This document shows positions 9,462 through 21,391 of a stretch of DNA of 64,000 bases, in pieces. The notes beneath the pieces are model-generated. The model was not told the DNA's origin. It saw only the letters and a list, made by a program, of their open reading frames with translations, and ran no database searches. Each line of letters opens with the position of its first letter. The stretch's first letter is position 1. Position numbers and translations under genes: made by a program. Source of the stretch: Gremmenia infestans (taxonomy: Eukaryota > Ascomycota > Leotiomycetes > Helotiales > Hamatocanthoscyphaceae); NCBI GenBank assembly GCA_032629725.1, contig JAFEVB010000001.1:1612001-1676000 (forward strand), read 5' to 3'.

Positions 9462-11065
9462 TCAAGCCTCGGGTCTTTTCCTTCCATATAGAAATCTATA
9501 GACCGTATACAAAAATAGTTTCCTGTCGTTAAACTCTTTTCTGACCATCTCAAATGCTATCTTTGCCTCGTCCACCGAATGATTTAAAACTCGTGTATAT
9601 AGAGCCATAGAGTGTGCCTCAACCGACCTGGGAAATATCAGTCTTCTAGTCCTACCCCAGTTGGAAAATGAAAGTGAAAGTCGAGGTTTGGTTAGATGCT
9701 GACGAAAAGCTTCGGGAGTAACTTACTCATTCATATGCCATCGCTCGAACCGTCCAAGTTCCTTCAGCTGCGGGTCTTTAGTCCAAGGCCCTCTGGAAAA
9801 AGAAGTTAGCAATTGGTCTGAGATATTTATATTTTGAATAGAAGTCGGGCCTGAGTCCTGACGGAGACACAGGTTCGAATTCAAGAGTGAAAGATTTCTC
9901 ACATAGGGCACTACACGACCGTATTAGCAAAATTCGACCTCACATAGCTATGCTTACCTTCACAACTTTCTCCTCGATATCCACAAACCCAGCCTCCTCC
10001 ATCCATTGTTTATGAAAGCGTCCGACATTCAAAGTCTTCCCAAAAGCAGTACTTGAAGCGTTCAAAGTGTCGCACTACCCTAGGAATTAACATGGGCAGA
10101 AGTTAAGAGTTTAGAGAGAACTTATAAGCCTAAGATCTGTCTCGGGAGGCTCCTGAGATACTTCCCAGCTCCCATAAGAAGAAAACAGCTTTTTGTATGA
10201 GAATGAACCTACCCAGCTCCTTGTCCACGGTGCCTTCTCAAAATTTGGGTCTTCATCACTGTAAACATCTGCATCATATTCATGCACCTCCAAATAAGCG
10301 CCCGGCTTCAAATTATTGAAAGCCTGTCCATATAGCTTAGACCAATCTCCAGTACTCCCACTCAAGGACCGCCAATGTATAAAATCCAACTTCCCTACTT
10401 CCTGATAATCCCATTGTTGTTCAAAATCGTCGACGTAGAATTTGACATTTGGTGGCACAAAGTTTGGTTGAATGGGTGAGAGATCCGTTCCTATGACTAC
10501 GGCGCCTGGAAATTCATCTGCAAATTCGATGGCCCAGATTCCTGTTCCTGTTCCAATATCGAGAACTGATTGTGGATCTTTGATCGGTGCGCAGTATAGA
10601 TTTCCGCCTAGGCAGAGCCGGTATATGTGATGTTGAAGATCTAGACGTGCTTGCTCTATTTCGTCATTCGGGAGATAGTATTCGCCTTCTTTGTATGCGT
10701 GATATCGACGGCCGTTCTCGTATAGGTAATTTGTGATAGAGGAGCCGAGAGAGTCGCTTGAGGATGCTACCGAGGAGCCGTAGGCGGAATCGGCTGATGA
10801 GTTCTGTATACCATCATATTAGATGGTTTCCGATATGTTGTAGGAGGAATCGTACATCTTCATCAATCTGCAGCGGAGCTTGATTCTGTGGATGGCTTGA
10901 GGCGTCGGTTGGCTCAGCTGGTAGTCCCGTCTGAGGACTATTGCCAGACTGCGCTGTCTGAACAGCTTCAGGAACCACTTCCCGCGGAGAATGCGCCTCT
11001 TCAACCTGGGGGATACTTTCAGCGTCTGCCTCTTGTGGAGGTTGGTGCTCCAAAAGTTCAGCCAT
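9462..11065 (-). CDS. LaeA-like SAM-dependent methyltransferase
   Basis: There are six exons on the minus strand: 11065-10856, 10803-10213, 10074-9958, 9910-9903, 9792-9727 and 9627-9462, giving 385 residues. After an acidic, Pro/Gln-rich N-terminus of about 70 residues come Y-H-A-Y-K-E-G-E-Y-Y-L-P-N-D and the SAM-binding loop LDIGTGTGIWAIEFA (about 151-165). PNVKFYVDDFEQ, DFIHWRSLSG and QWMEEAGFVDIEEKVVK follow, the usual order of fungal LaeA-like (Methyltransf_23) proteins. The fourth exon is only 8 nt (9903-9910). It is required to join KVVK to CPIGPWTKDPQLKELGRF in frame, and both introns around it have GT..AG ends and a GCTAAT or GCTAAC branch site. The family methylates small molecules or regulates secondary metabolism; the substrate here is unknown. 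Being LaeA-like does not make it the LaeA orthologue. Confidence 0.85.
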
Positions 11066-13581
11066 ATTTCTGAGTTTAAAGTCGAATGATGGATGGGACC
11101 GGACAACCGAAAGAATGGAGAGAATTAAGCACGCGGTTTCTGTCTGGGCGTCCCGTGAACGCGCGGGGGCGGAGAGGGGCTGACAGCGCTAAACTGCCTT
11201 GAGGATAGGATAGGTACAAAGTAGAACACTCAGCAGTCGCACCCCTAGGTTGGATGAGCGCCTTCTCTCCTTATATTATAGACAATTCAGCTTAGTAGTC
11301 AAGAGATAGCAGTAACAAAAGATGCAATGCGCGTATCGGAAATTGACGGCTCGTACCTTGTCAAACGAGAAGGTCGAGTTTTCAGCTACGCCGGTGAAGG
11401 CGGCGGGAGGGGTTTCCGGATACTGCACGGCCCACACCTAAACGCTAAATTCCAGAATATAGGTATTGATTGTTCCTCTTCCAGAGGTTATCCCTGTCCA
11501 TATCATACGTGGTGTGGGCTGAGGCCAAAATTATATATGCAGAGCTTCACTAGACGCTCGCATACTTACGAGTACGAATCTTGTTACTTCGCCTAGTAGC
11601 GATTGAGCTCTTGGTATTGGTACAAGCTGCAAGACCCCTAAACGTTGTGCCGAAAACGATAAACCGGCAATTCTCGCGTTAGCGGCTTGAACTCTCGAAG
11701 AAGCGTTTAGAAATTAGACAGACAGGCTTCTGCTGCAATTGTCTCCTCATTCCACTTGAAATTCTTACAAAAATTGCATCTGCTCATTTGTACATGCCTT
11801 CATGCTTGAGAGTATGAAAACACTGGTAGCTTATAATCTATGTTTGCAGAAGAACAGCGAAAAACAAAAGTCTCAAGAACAGATTAATCAACTGTAGTTT
11901 GGATAAGAGATGCCTACTAGTCCTTGATCTAGTAATGCACTAGCATATACCGGGCATATCGGGTCGCTATTCTGTCCACAGAGAAGAAGATATGGATATA
12001 GCTAGGTAGCATTGCGAATTTGCGCTTCTTCCTCGATATCAAGTAGTTGCGGTTATATGTCACAGAAATCCGCTGTCTCGGATCTTCTGGTGTTTGTTGG
12101 CATTTGACATGATAACAAATGCTCGAGGGGAGGATACGAGTCGAGTACAGTACTCTCAGAAAGCGGTGCGGAAGCGGGCTACAGTACAGTAAACCCTTGC
12201 ATCACGTCACTAAGTCCATGTCCACGTCAAACCGTTTGCAGAACTCCTCCTTCCTCCACCACCGCCAACTTCTATATTTCCCCCCAAGCCATCAATCTCC
12301 ATTATCTATACCATTCTACCCAGCTCTCCCTTAATCATCATCTTTCTTTCCAATCCACTCACACTCCGTCCAGGCAAGTCAGCACGCGAAAACCCCGTCG
12401 ATGATTTATAACCAAAAGCAAGCACATAGCCTTTGAAGTCGGGCAGCGAGTCGCAAAATCGCTTTGCAAACTATACACAAATCCCTATCCCATCCGCGGA
12501 CGTTGGAACTAGGACACGGCTCAAGAATCAGTATCTGTACATACACGTATTCACACAAAGCAGTCGATTAGCGAGGGTTCAAGAGCTGGCGGTACGGTAC
12601 CTACCTATATACATGTCATGGTCATCGAACATATATATTATTTACGTTTTATAAAAGGTAATCTACCTATATCTATAGTATCTCCTCCTTATTGCTATAT
12701 ACATACTGCTATATAAAAATAGAATTGTCTAGCAAGAAACAGCTTCACCGTTATAGTGATTAATATAAAGAAGCCTGAGTGCATGCATATGTCACGTGTT
12801 ACGTTTTCAGGGGGTGGAAGTAACGTTCCTGCGGATGTACAAGGGACTACGCTACAAACGATGTGTCGCCGCACACCACTCTTTCAACGATTGTTTGATT
12901 TCCAGTCATGTCTCGTAATACGAGCGAAGCTGAGTTAATAAAGCGGAATCCATCTTTAATATCATAGCAGAAGATAATCAAGTACAGTAATAGCAGGCTG
13001 GGTTTCAACTATTAAGCGTGTAGCAATTCCGGTTCCATATCCAATCCGTCCAAAAACAATCACATGGGTATAGGGCAAGTAGCATACTAGCATTGCCAAA
13101 GCAGTATTCCCGCCCGCTCATCTTCTAGAGTAACCCACCGTCCAAGGACCAAAACCCACTGTCCAGAAATCGAAGTCCCGATTCAAACAAAACCTAAAGC
13201 CTTTATTCCTCACGCAAGTCCTTAAACGACTGATATGATATGCCCAAAAGAAACCGTATCTCTCATGCAAAACTTGCTGTAAAGTAACACAAGAGGTGAA
13301 TCCAAAAAGAAAGTGTGGGGTGAGCACAGCAATGTATAAACGCCTGTTCCAATGCAAAACGCCCCATATTGTCCAGAATATAATCTCCAAGACGTGGGCG
13401 CAGAATTTCGTTTCAATGATTGTTCGTATAGTCGTAAGGTCGTGGCGTCATGGCGTATCGTAAACGCGGGTATCTTAAGAATGAAGTGAAGGATGTATTA
13501 TGTACAATCCAATCCCGTACACATTTAAGTACGTCCTCTAAGGTTTCCTACCAAGTCTTGATGATTGGCGCATTCTGGCCA
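11066..13581. other. intergenic region without a recognisable gene
   Basis: Short frames at 11327-11596, 12119-12334 and 12433-12654 have no conserved features and poor amino-acid composition. The stretch holds the promoter of the LaeA-like gene and the 3' flank of the C2H2 gene. TA-rich patches occur around 12600-12760. Confidence 0.5.
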
Positions 13582-15810
13582 CTAATAACTAGTGGCTGCC
13601 ACATTCCCCTCGCTGGTAGCTACTGCTACTAAAGCTTCTAGCCTTAGCATGTTGCTGTCGGTAGTTTTGGGGATATGGTGTTGTTGCACTTGTCTCGGTT
13701 GAGAGCCAGGTGCATACGTATATGCCCCTTCAACACCGTTCTGGGGAGGATAAGCAGCATATCCATTCGATGGGACTACTCGATTTTGTGGAACTGGGAC
13801 AACACCATTGCCATGACGATTCTCGACCCAGCCACTGGAGTGAACAATTCCCGGGTTGAGTTCCCCGGTATTGGAACTCTGTGGAGTTCCAGGAATCCCT
13901 CCTTCGGAACCGCTGGAATCGGCAGGCGATGTTCGTTGAACAGGTGCGGTATGTTGAGAGGGTACAGGACCGTGGTACCAAGCTTGCCGCTTTGACTCTT
14001 TTGGTGTGATGGGCGGCGCACTGACAGTATGCTGGTGCCAACTTCCATTCGCCTGCGCCCTTGCGGAATATGGAGACTCCTCGAAACGTACAACTGGTTG
14101 AGCGCGAGTTTGTTCAGCTTGTGCTTGAACTGCTCTGTTCGCTTCCGAAGCCCAAGAACTAGCGGCATCGGTTGGCGGCGTGCCCTGTGCAATATCAAGT
14201 CTATTAAGGTTACGATTGATGCCCATATCCCAGTGCTGGCTGTTTCGCCTTTCGCCTTGGTATTGCTCAGTTTGGGGAGGAACTCGGCTTGGCGTGTCAA
14301 CCACCATTGGACTTGGTTGACGTTGGGGAGGTGTGGTTGGTCTTCGAATAGGATCAAAACTCTCAATTCCAGGGAGCCGCATCGATTGCAATGGTGGTGC
14401 ATTACTTGGAACGATCGACGTAGGCTGAGGTGGGGGTCCATGTGAATAGTAATTTGGTGTTGTGACAACTTGCAGCCTGCTCTGCGTATATCCTGAAGAG
14501 GTAACGTCTGGGTGCCATGTTCTACGTCTGAAATCATCTGCTGCATTGATTGACTCCCGACGTCCTGAGAATATTGATCCACTAGTCGAGGTAGTAGGGC
14601 TAGCAATCATACTACTCGAGGGGGAGAACGAGCCCATGTTCGACGAATTTATAGGTGTTAGGAGGCTCGGACCAAAGGGGGAGTTTCCATGTGGAGATGT
14701 AAACGGATTTGCAGATGGTACGGACAATCTGCGTCCCGGAGTTCGGTGCTCAGCATACAGACTGGCTGTTCTGGAATGAGAAGAAATTGGCGATTGCATA
14801 GCGGATCCCCAACGAGGACTGTTATTGCCTGTTGAAAATGTAGCTGAGGTTGGAGTACTAAAGCCGCCTGGTGAATTGGGGCGATATCCTCCAAATTGAC
14901 TCGACGGGCTATCGGCTCGATAAATTTCTTGTGAATATCTTGCACGATCGCTCGCGATACTTAAAGGTGGCGGGCGTCGTCTGACATCTCCCCCATGGCT
15001 ATACGCAGAAGAGACAGAACCCATACTCTGAATGCTAGATGCCGATAAGGAATTTCGATGATGGCCCCTACCTTGGCTTGACTGGCTGCTTGCTGTAGAG
15101 GCTCTCGCTCTGCCCGGCGCCCTGATCTTTTCTGTTCTGACTTGGCGCTGGAACCTTGTGCCAGTCGCAGCTAAGGAGTCTTGGGGGATCTCCTCGTTTA
15201 AGTGAACAGTTTGTGCATGTTGTCGTAGATTGTCGAGTCGAGAGAATCTTCGTGAGCAGTGGCATTGGAACGGGCGTTCACCAGTGTGTTTTCTTCAAAA
15301 GTCAGACAAGGGAATGTGGGGGCGGATGGTCTTGGCTCACCTGATATGTCTTGCAAGATGCTCACTACGGGTGAAACTAAGGCCACAGGGTGGGAAGTCT
15401 GTGCAGAAGAACCTTTGGGATTTCTTCTTCTTTGTCTTGGTGCCATCTGCGTTTACGCTCTCATCATCCGACCCATCTTCTCCGTCGTCCGAATCGCCCA
15501 TTTCAACATCTTCTGATTCTTTAGACTGTGTAGAATGACGAGAGTCACCACGATGTGGAATTTGATTCGCAGACTGGTCATTCGCAGGAACAGTGATGGC
15601 GGCAGGGAAAGGGGCTGTCGGAAGAGGTCTCTGGCTTGCTAGAGCACCAAAGTTGGCTCTTGTTGGTGTTGTTGCATCATCTCGGTGCATTGGGGGTGGC
15701 TGTATACTTGGTGCAGTATTTGGTCGAGGTGTCGTTGGAGTCGTTTCCTCTCCATTGCGCCCGTGTGAATCTGGCGCAAGATTGGTATTTACAGGTTGAA
15801 AAGTAGTCAT
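13582..15810 (-). CDS. C2H2 zinc-finger transcription factor
   Basis: The two exons are 15810-15341 and 15292-13582; the 48-bp intron (GTGAGC..GAAG) is phase 2. The product is 726 residues. The N-terminus is Pro/Thr-rich with an acidic patch (SKESEDVEMGDSDDGEDGSDDES) and a lysine run that may be a nuclear signal. Two fingers lie at about 137-190. Finger 1 is C-x5-C-x12-H-x3-H with FTRSEHLARHIRKH. Finger 2 follows TGERPFQ but has C-x-C-x12-H-x4-H spacing (CHCSRRFSRLDNLRQH), one residue tighter than normal. The intron separates the fingers. The remaining about 530 residues are Ser/Pro/Gln-rich and disordered, typical of fungal activators. It is a nuclear sequence-specific regulator, possibly stress- or development-related by general resemblance, which I cannot confirm. 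More than 5 kb of empty DNA lies upstream. Confidence 0.88.
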
Positions 15811-18800
15811 TGTGAGTTGTATGGGAGGTATTGAGAATCGGCAGGTGTATAAATGACGAGGAGGCTGGGGATCGTTGGTGGGGGAGAGCGGATAATGATC
15901 TTCGCAGGAGGTCGGACGTCGGACGTCGACGAGGTAGAATGCGAGAGGCTTAGGTGATGGAGGAGGATGCTATATCAGCGCATCAAGACATGTGAGTTAA
16001 GATGTGCCGTGGAAGCCGAAAAGTGTACGAGGTACGAGGGGTATATGAGCCGCAACCCAGCTCCTCCCCCTGTCGTATTGTTGGAGACACTGCCTGACCG
16101 GCAGGAGTGGTGAGTAGCTCTTTAGCAGGACGTGAGCGAACTATATTACGATCGAGAGCGTTTGTATTATCGGAAGAATGCTCGGGGTCGTGGTGGTGTT
16201 GATAAGACGAGGGAGGGGCAAAAGGAGGCGGTGATGCGACCGGGAGGAGATGGGATGACAAGAGGTACGGGCGGGAGGTAGTAATCGACGACTAGGATCA
16301 ACCTTCAGCACACGAAGACTCGGAAGCTAAGATGATGGTAGAGATAAAAGAGTATAGGGTGTTGAGAAGGTCGAGTACTATACAGTAAAGAAGTAAGTAG
16401 GTAATGTTTGGGAGAATGATGGTGATACGGGCAAGAGGTGGAGATGGAATAGAGTAGAGTAGAGTAGAGGGACGATTCAAAGTGTTGGATGCTGATGCTA
16501 GGACAAGATCTGCACTTGATAGAGGGCAGGAGCGGGAGAAGGAAGGATTGGAGGGCTGATGCTTGAGTGACGATAAGCGAGAGGGCTTACGAATTGTAGC
16601 TGCAGGGGTGGGAAACACGACAGACACGGCCTTTGAGGGAGAGGGAGAGGGAGAAGGAGAGGGAGAAGGAGAGGGGAGGGTTTTGTCACTGTCGAGGAAA
16701 GGACGACTTGAGTTTGTACTTGTGCGGTGTTATGTTATATTGCTGAGATCATACCGTACTATTAATTACACGCACGACATCTGGATGAGTGAGAATCGGG
16801 TAGGGCGTCAGATAGATATGAATATAGCTGGGACCGAAGAAAGTGTCTCTCTCTCTAGTGATAGTGGTTGTTTTACTCACACCCATCCCCCCTCACCCCC
16901 CCCCCAATTTCTTCCGACCAGCTGGATAGCTACTGTACTGTACTGTACTCTAAGTCTGTAACTACTGTACTTCGTACCTACTGTACCTGCCAGGGCCAGG
17001 CCAGGCCAGGGCACCGCACTCGAAGAGGGGCAGGAGAGAGAAGATCATGTTCAGGCAGGTCATCGCCCGCCCGTACTTTAGTCTTCTCTAGACTCTAGTG
17101 ACTCTAGTGACCCTACGGTAGCCCACCCCACTCCCAGGCTGGCACCAACACTGTACTGTTTCAGGATTCTTCGTTCCTGAATGTGCCTGTCCTTTCCCAA
17201 AGGGGCTCAGCTTGCAGACGGACTGTGCACTGCATTGGCTTATTCCCAACCCCCTGAAGGCTGACTGAAAACCAGAGCCCCTCCCTCGTGTCCGGTTATC
17301 CGATAGCATACTATACTGTACAGTACTGTATATGAACAAGCAATATACAAAACACTCTCTCTCCTGCCGTAGCAGGATTCCCATCGTAATCTATGTGCGA
17401 CCGAGGTACAGTATATTTATTCTAATCAGTACTCGGTACAAATGAGCAGGATTCTCTACGTCGGGGTCCTTTGTCATGTACTTGAACTTTAAACTTCGTC
17501 GCAAATTATTCCCTGGCGTCATATTGAGTAACCACTGACTGACCAGACGGCAAGGCAAAGTCCTTTCCTCGACGGCTCTAATCGGGCAATGCTCGATAAG
17601 GCACTGCGGGGCTTGGATGAGGGGCACCAGGCCAGGGGCGCACTGCTTGGCACTCGCCAGCCCCAGCCTTCTCTAACATAACACGACAGACTACCCAACA
17701 GGATCAAAGAAGCATCGGGGGGTCAAACTGTGTCAAACCACCACATCCTCCAGAACCAGGTCTCCCCATACCTGGGAACGAGAAGACGTGACATGCTGCT
17801 CGGCACCAGTCCCGATACATGCAATTTCCCCAACGCTTTCGGCGAAATGCGGCGTTTGTAATACGGTGTACCCAACTTCACGGTACCTTTACACTTTCAG
17901 CCCAGGCCAGCCTCAAAGAATATAAAGTCCCCGGCCTCGCCTCGCCTCTCGCACGAGAGACAATTCGCATCATCTGGTCTCGGTTGTGGTAAGCTTGACT
18001 TGGCCTGGACCAACCATAATGGATGTTTGAGTCAGTCTAGTTCCACAACCAGGCCAACCAATTGAAGGCAAACACCTGAACGCTTTTCCCAAAGTATGCA
18101 CATGCAAGGCACGCCTTTGGCTAGATGATGTGATGCAAGGTAAGGGACTTGAAGATGAACCTACCCATTGGCTGCCATACCATAAGTTGACAGGTAAAAT
18201 CGAAGCATCGTTTCTGTAACTTCTATAGTCTAGTCAAGTGATGGTATTTGGTTGCACTGCATGTTTTTAAGCCACATCTATTGTCCATTTGCCGGTTTTG
18301 GTGGCCCGAAAACGTGAATGGGAATGACATGCAGGCACGTCCAGAAGATCTCGACACGGGTACCTGGTTTAACGATGGTGACGCCTCCATTCACCGACAT
18401 TTCAAAAGTCTGGTTCACTATAAGTAGTGGATCTACACCTGCTTGTTTCGGGGGTTCCTATGCATCACGGGACTGCTTCAAAGATTCAAAATCACCCTTT
18501 CCATTTACGTCGGTACCAACAACTCGCAGTGATTGAGATATAGAGATTGGAACTATTCTGCTATGACTTCTAATGTTTTCTCTCCTCTTCTCCTTCACTA
18601 CTAAGACTCAATGTTATAGAATAGCTTCAACACCGACGGATCGTACTTATACCTTACTCGAGCCTATATCTTCAGTCTTGAAGCAACTCAAAGACTCAGA
18701 GGCCTAGAACATCTTCCTGAAGCCATGATTGTGATGGTTGATTTGTTGCTTATACATCGAGGGTTTCAAGTATATCACCCAGCATCAACCAAGACGACAA

Positions 18801-21391
18801 CCGGTTCCTAGTTCCTAATTCTTAGTGCAAGGCACACAGAATGTTCCTCGCCCCAATGTTAAGCGCCTAACATGTCATCCAGGTCATTTGAACGTCTGGT
18901 ACACTACTCCAATAGAGAATTCTAGAGTCCCCACTTCGTCTTCTAGGTACCGATAGGGCTGAAAAGTGTCATTTGTGTTGATTTACAATTACATCTTCTA
19001 TCAACACTACTCAACCATTGACGTAGTACGTATTTGTGTTCCTTTCCCAAACGACTCGTAATTAGGAGTCTAGACCCGGCCAATGGGTTTTCCACCTGCA
19101 GTCGTCGATACATTCTGGTTCAGTGTTACAATCCTTAAGAAAGACCGGACAAAACGCCGAGCTCCAGCTACACGTTATGACAGGAGATGCAATAGGAGAC
19201 GACTAAGCACTGGCCGATAATCCGCCGTCAACAGAGCTTCTGAAAGTCCTTCGTGTGTATAATTACGTTTGAAGGCCTCGAAAGAACTATAGTCTAGTGA
19301 GATGTGCTAATAAATGCCAAAGACAGCCTCCCAAGGAGGCATAAACATCTCTGTTGATGCAGGAGATGTACTTGAACGTACATAGTTCCTCTGGCTAAGA
19401 GGGGATAATTGACACCCGAAATAGTAGAAGGTAACTTTCACCTTCCATAGAATATGCTGGGAGCTCGATCGGTACCTGAAAGCTAAATTGATCGCGGTAG
19501 GCAGGTAGTCCGGGGGCTTCACAAAATCAAGACTGAAGACGTAAAACAAGCATGATAGAACATTAGACTTGTAAGTAGAACACCTTATCAAAATACCGTT
19601 AGATGGAAGAAGAAAAGAACAATGACCATCAAGGTGTCGTTGGAAGTACCGGTATCCGCTTGATTAGCTTCAAGGTTCTAGATCTCAATGTCCCGCAATA
19701 TCAGCAACCTCCAACAAGCAAATAACTACCTCCCCTACCTACCTAGCTACGATTTCGTACTCGCTTGGAAATGCTCACATCTCACATCTCGCATCTCGCA
19801 GCACGAAGCCGGAACTCGTCACCAGCGCACCATCTGATCTGTACTTACTGAAGCTTGTAAGATCTACAGTACGGCGCGCGCGGCGTATCTAGAGTCTGAC
19901 TTCAGACCATGCTATGCTATGCTATGCTATCACCACCTCACTACCTTGCATATATATACATATATATCTGCACCCAACATCCAATACACTACAACAAATA
20001 CAATACCACACCCCGCACCACCCCGCACCATTCCAGCTACCTACGATGCACCCAGTGCCCAAACCCCAACTCTACGAACTTATTCCCACCCACGCTGCCT
20101 ACTAATGCCTTCAATCCGTGAAAAATCACAGAGCTTCCAGACTCAGGTCCGTTGTCCATCCAGCTCGGCCGATCCGCTGTTCCGCTCTTAATTCTCTTCC
20201 AGAGAACTGTGTTTCGCGCAGGCAGGCAGGCAGCATACGATCGATGGATGCTCGTGGAGGTTACCTTGTACCGATGCCATAACACTCTCCTCTACTCTAG
20301 ATAATTCGCTCCATATAACGCGGCGTACAGTACAGTACTATACGCATCCAAGGGCTGCAATTGCTGTCTTCTTTCTCGCATCTCAAGGTCTCGCAAATAC
20401 GGTGCTCGGACGGAGAATTATAATCCATCTATCTATCTATCTATACGTAGATATTGATGAACCGCGCTAGGCTCCTTCGTCACTGCGGCGTGGACCCTTC
20501 TTTCTTTCTATGCAGTTAGGTATGTATCGATGATGATAAACTCTGCCGTTTGGAAGAGACGAGGACGAGCTGCGACTGCCAGATCTGCTACTGTGGTGGC
20601 TCAAAGCGCGAAACTCTTTTGGAGAGGAATTCTAGGTGCGCGCGCCTGGCTTCTTGCTGCCAACCTCCCCTCTAGGTATGCTCCCACACGACAGACACTC
20701 TGAACTTAATACGGTAGTAGGTTATGCAAGTGATACTCCTACGATATTCCACCCCGACAACACATACCCTCATCCTTACCCTCGTACCAAGACAGCTTGC
20801 TCCAGAGCAGATTAAGCACAAGTGAGTACGTGCATTATTGACAGTTAAAGAACACGTTCAGAACGCAGTACGACGTGGGATAGTACAGAGGAAAAGGAAC
20901 ACACTAATCGAGTCGCCAGAGCTGGCTGTTCAGCACTTCAATCTCGAGATGCGAGTGCCTCTGCTATATAATTGAATGGTCGAGTAATACTATTTCGCAT
21001 TGTTGCATATACTATTCCTATTATCATTTCTTACGCAATTATCCATTCAGTACAGATGATTGTACTTTTTCATCCTCCAGCTGAGGAAGAAAGAGACGCT
21101 TAGTTAATTCATTGACCTTGTTCTTTCTTTCTTTCATTTCCGGTCTCTGCACCTAACATCATGTCCGCTCTAAGATACACGCTTTATCCCAAGTCAAAAT
21201 CTCCTCCGTATCCTCAAATCCGGCGATGGCTTTGTCCGTCAACGTCAAGATGTGGAAGAGCCCGCACTGTCCCTTTGTGTCCAGCTTGTAACACTTTTCA
21301 AGCCCATCACAATGCCCTCTGCCCCAAAAATGTTTAACTGCAAACCAGTTCAATTTATGCGAGAAGTCTCGACTTCATTTGAACCGCTGCT
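15811..21391. other. 5.6-kb gene-free region upstream of two divergent genes
   Basis: I see no gene on either strand; candidate frames here lack ATG starts or consist of simple sequence. It must contain the promoters of the C2H2 factor (leftward) and the coiled-coil gene (rightward). Simple repeats include a 46-nt purine tract (16635-16680), ACTGT/GTACT repeats at about 16930-16980, TGCTA units at about 19909-19930, TATA-rich steps at about 19950-19970, and TCTA units at about 20428-20444. Confidence 0.55.
16635..16680 (+). repeat. 46-nt homopurine GA/G tract
   Basis: This is an uninterrupted purine run built from GAGGGA and GAAGGA units. It lies about 830 bp upstream of the C2H2 start, read from the minus strand as a long pyrimidine tract. 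Such tracts are common in fungal promoters and leaders. Confidence 0.8.

Noticed and set aside
9860..9885. A GGTTCGAATTC word as a tRNA T-loop
   Set aside because: It lies inside an intron of the methyltransferase gene and no acceptor stem or D-arm can be folded around it.
11327..11596. An 89-codon frame between the methyltransferase and C2H2 genes
   Set aside because: It shows no domain, signal peptide or splicing signals that would support it.
15983..16261. A leader ORF of the C2H2 gene
   Set aside because: The open frame begins with TTG, not ATG, so it cannot be claimed as a uORF.
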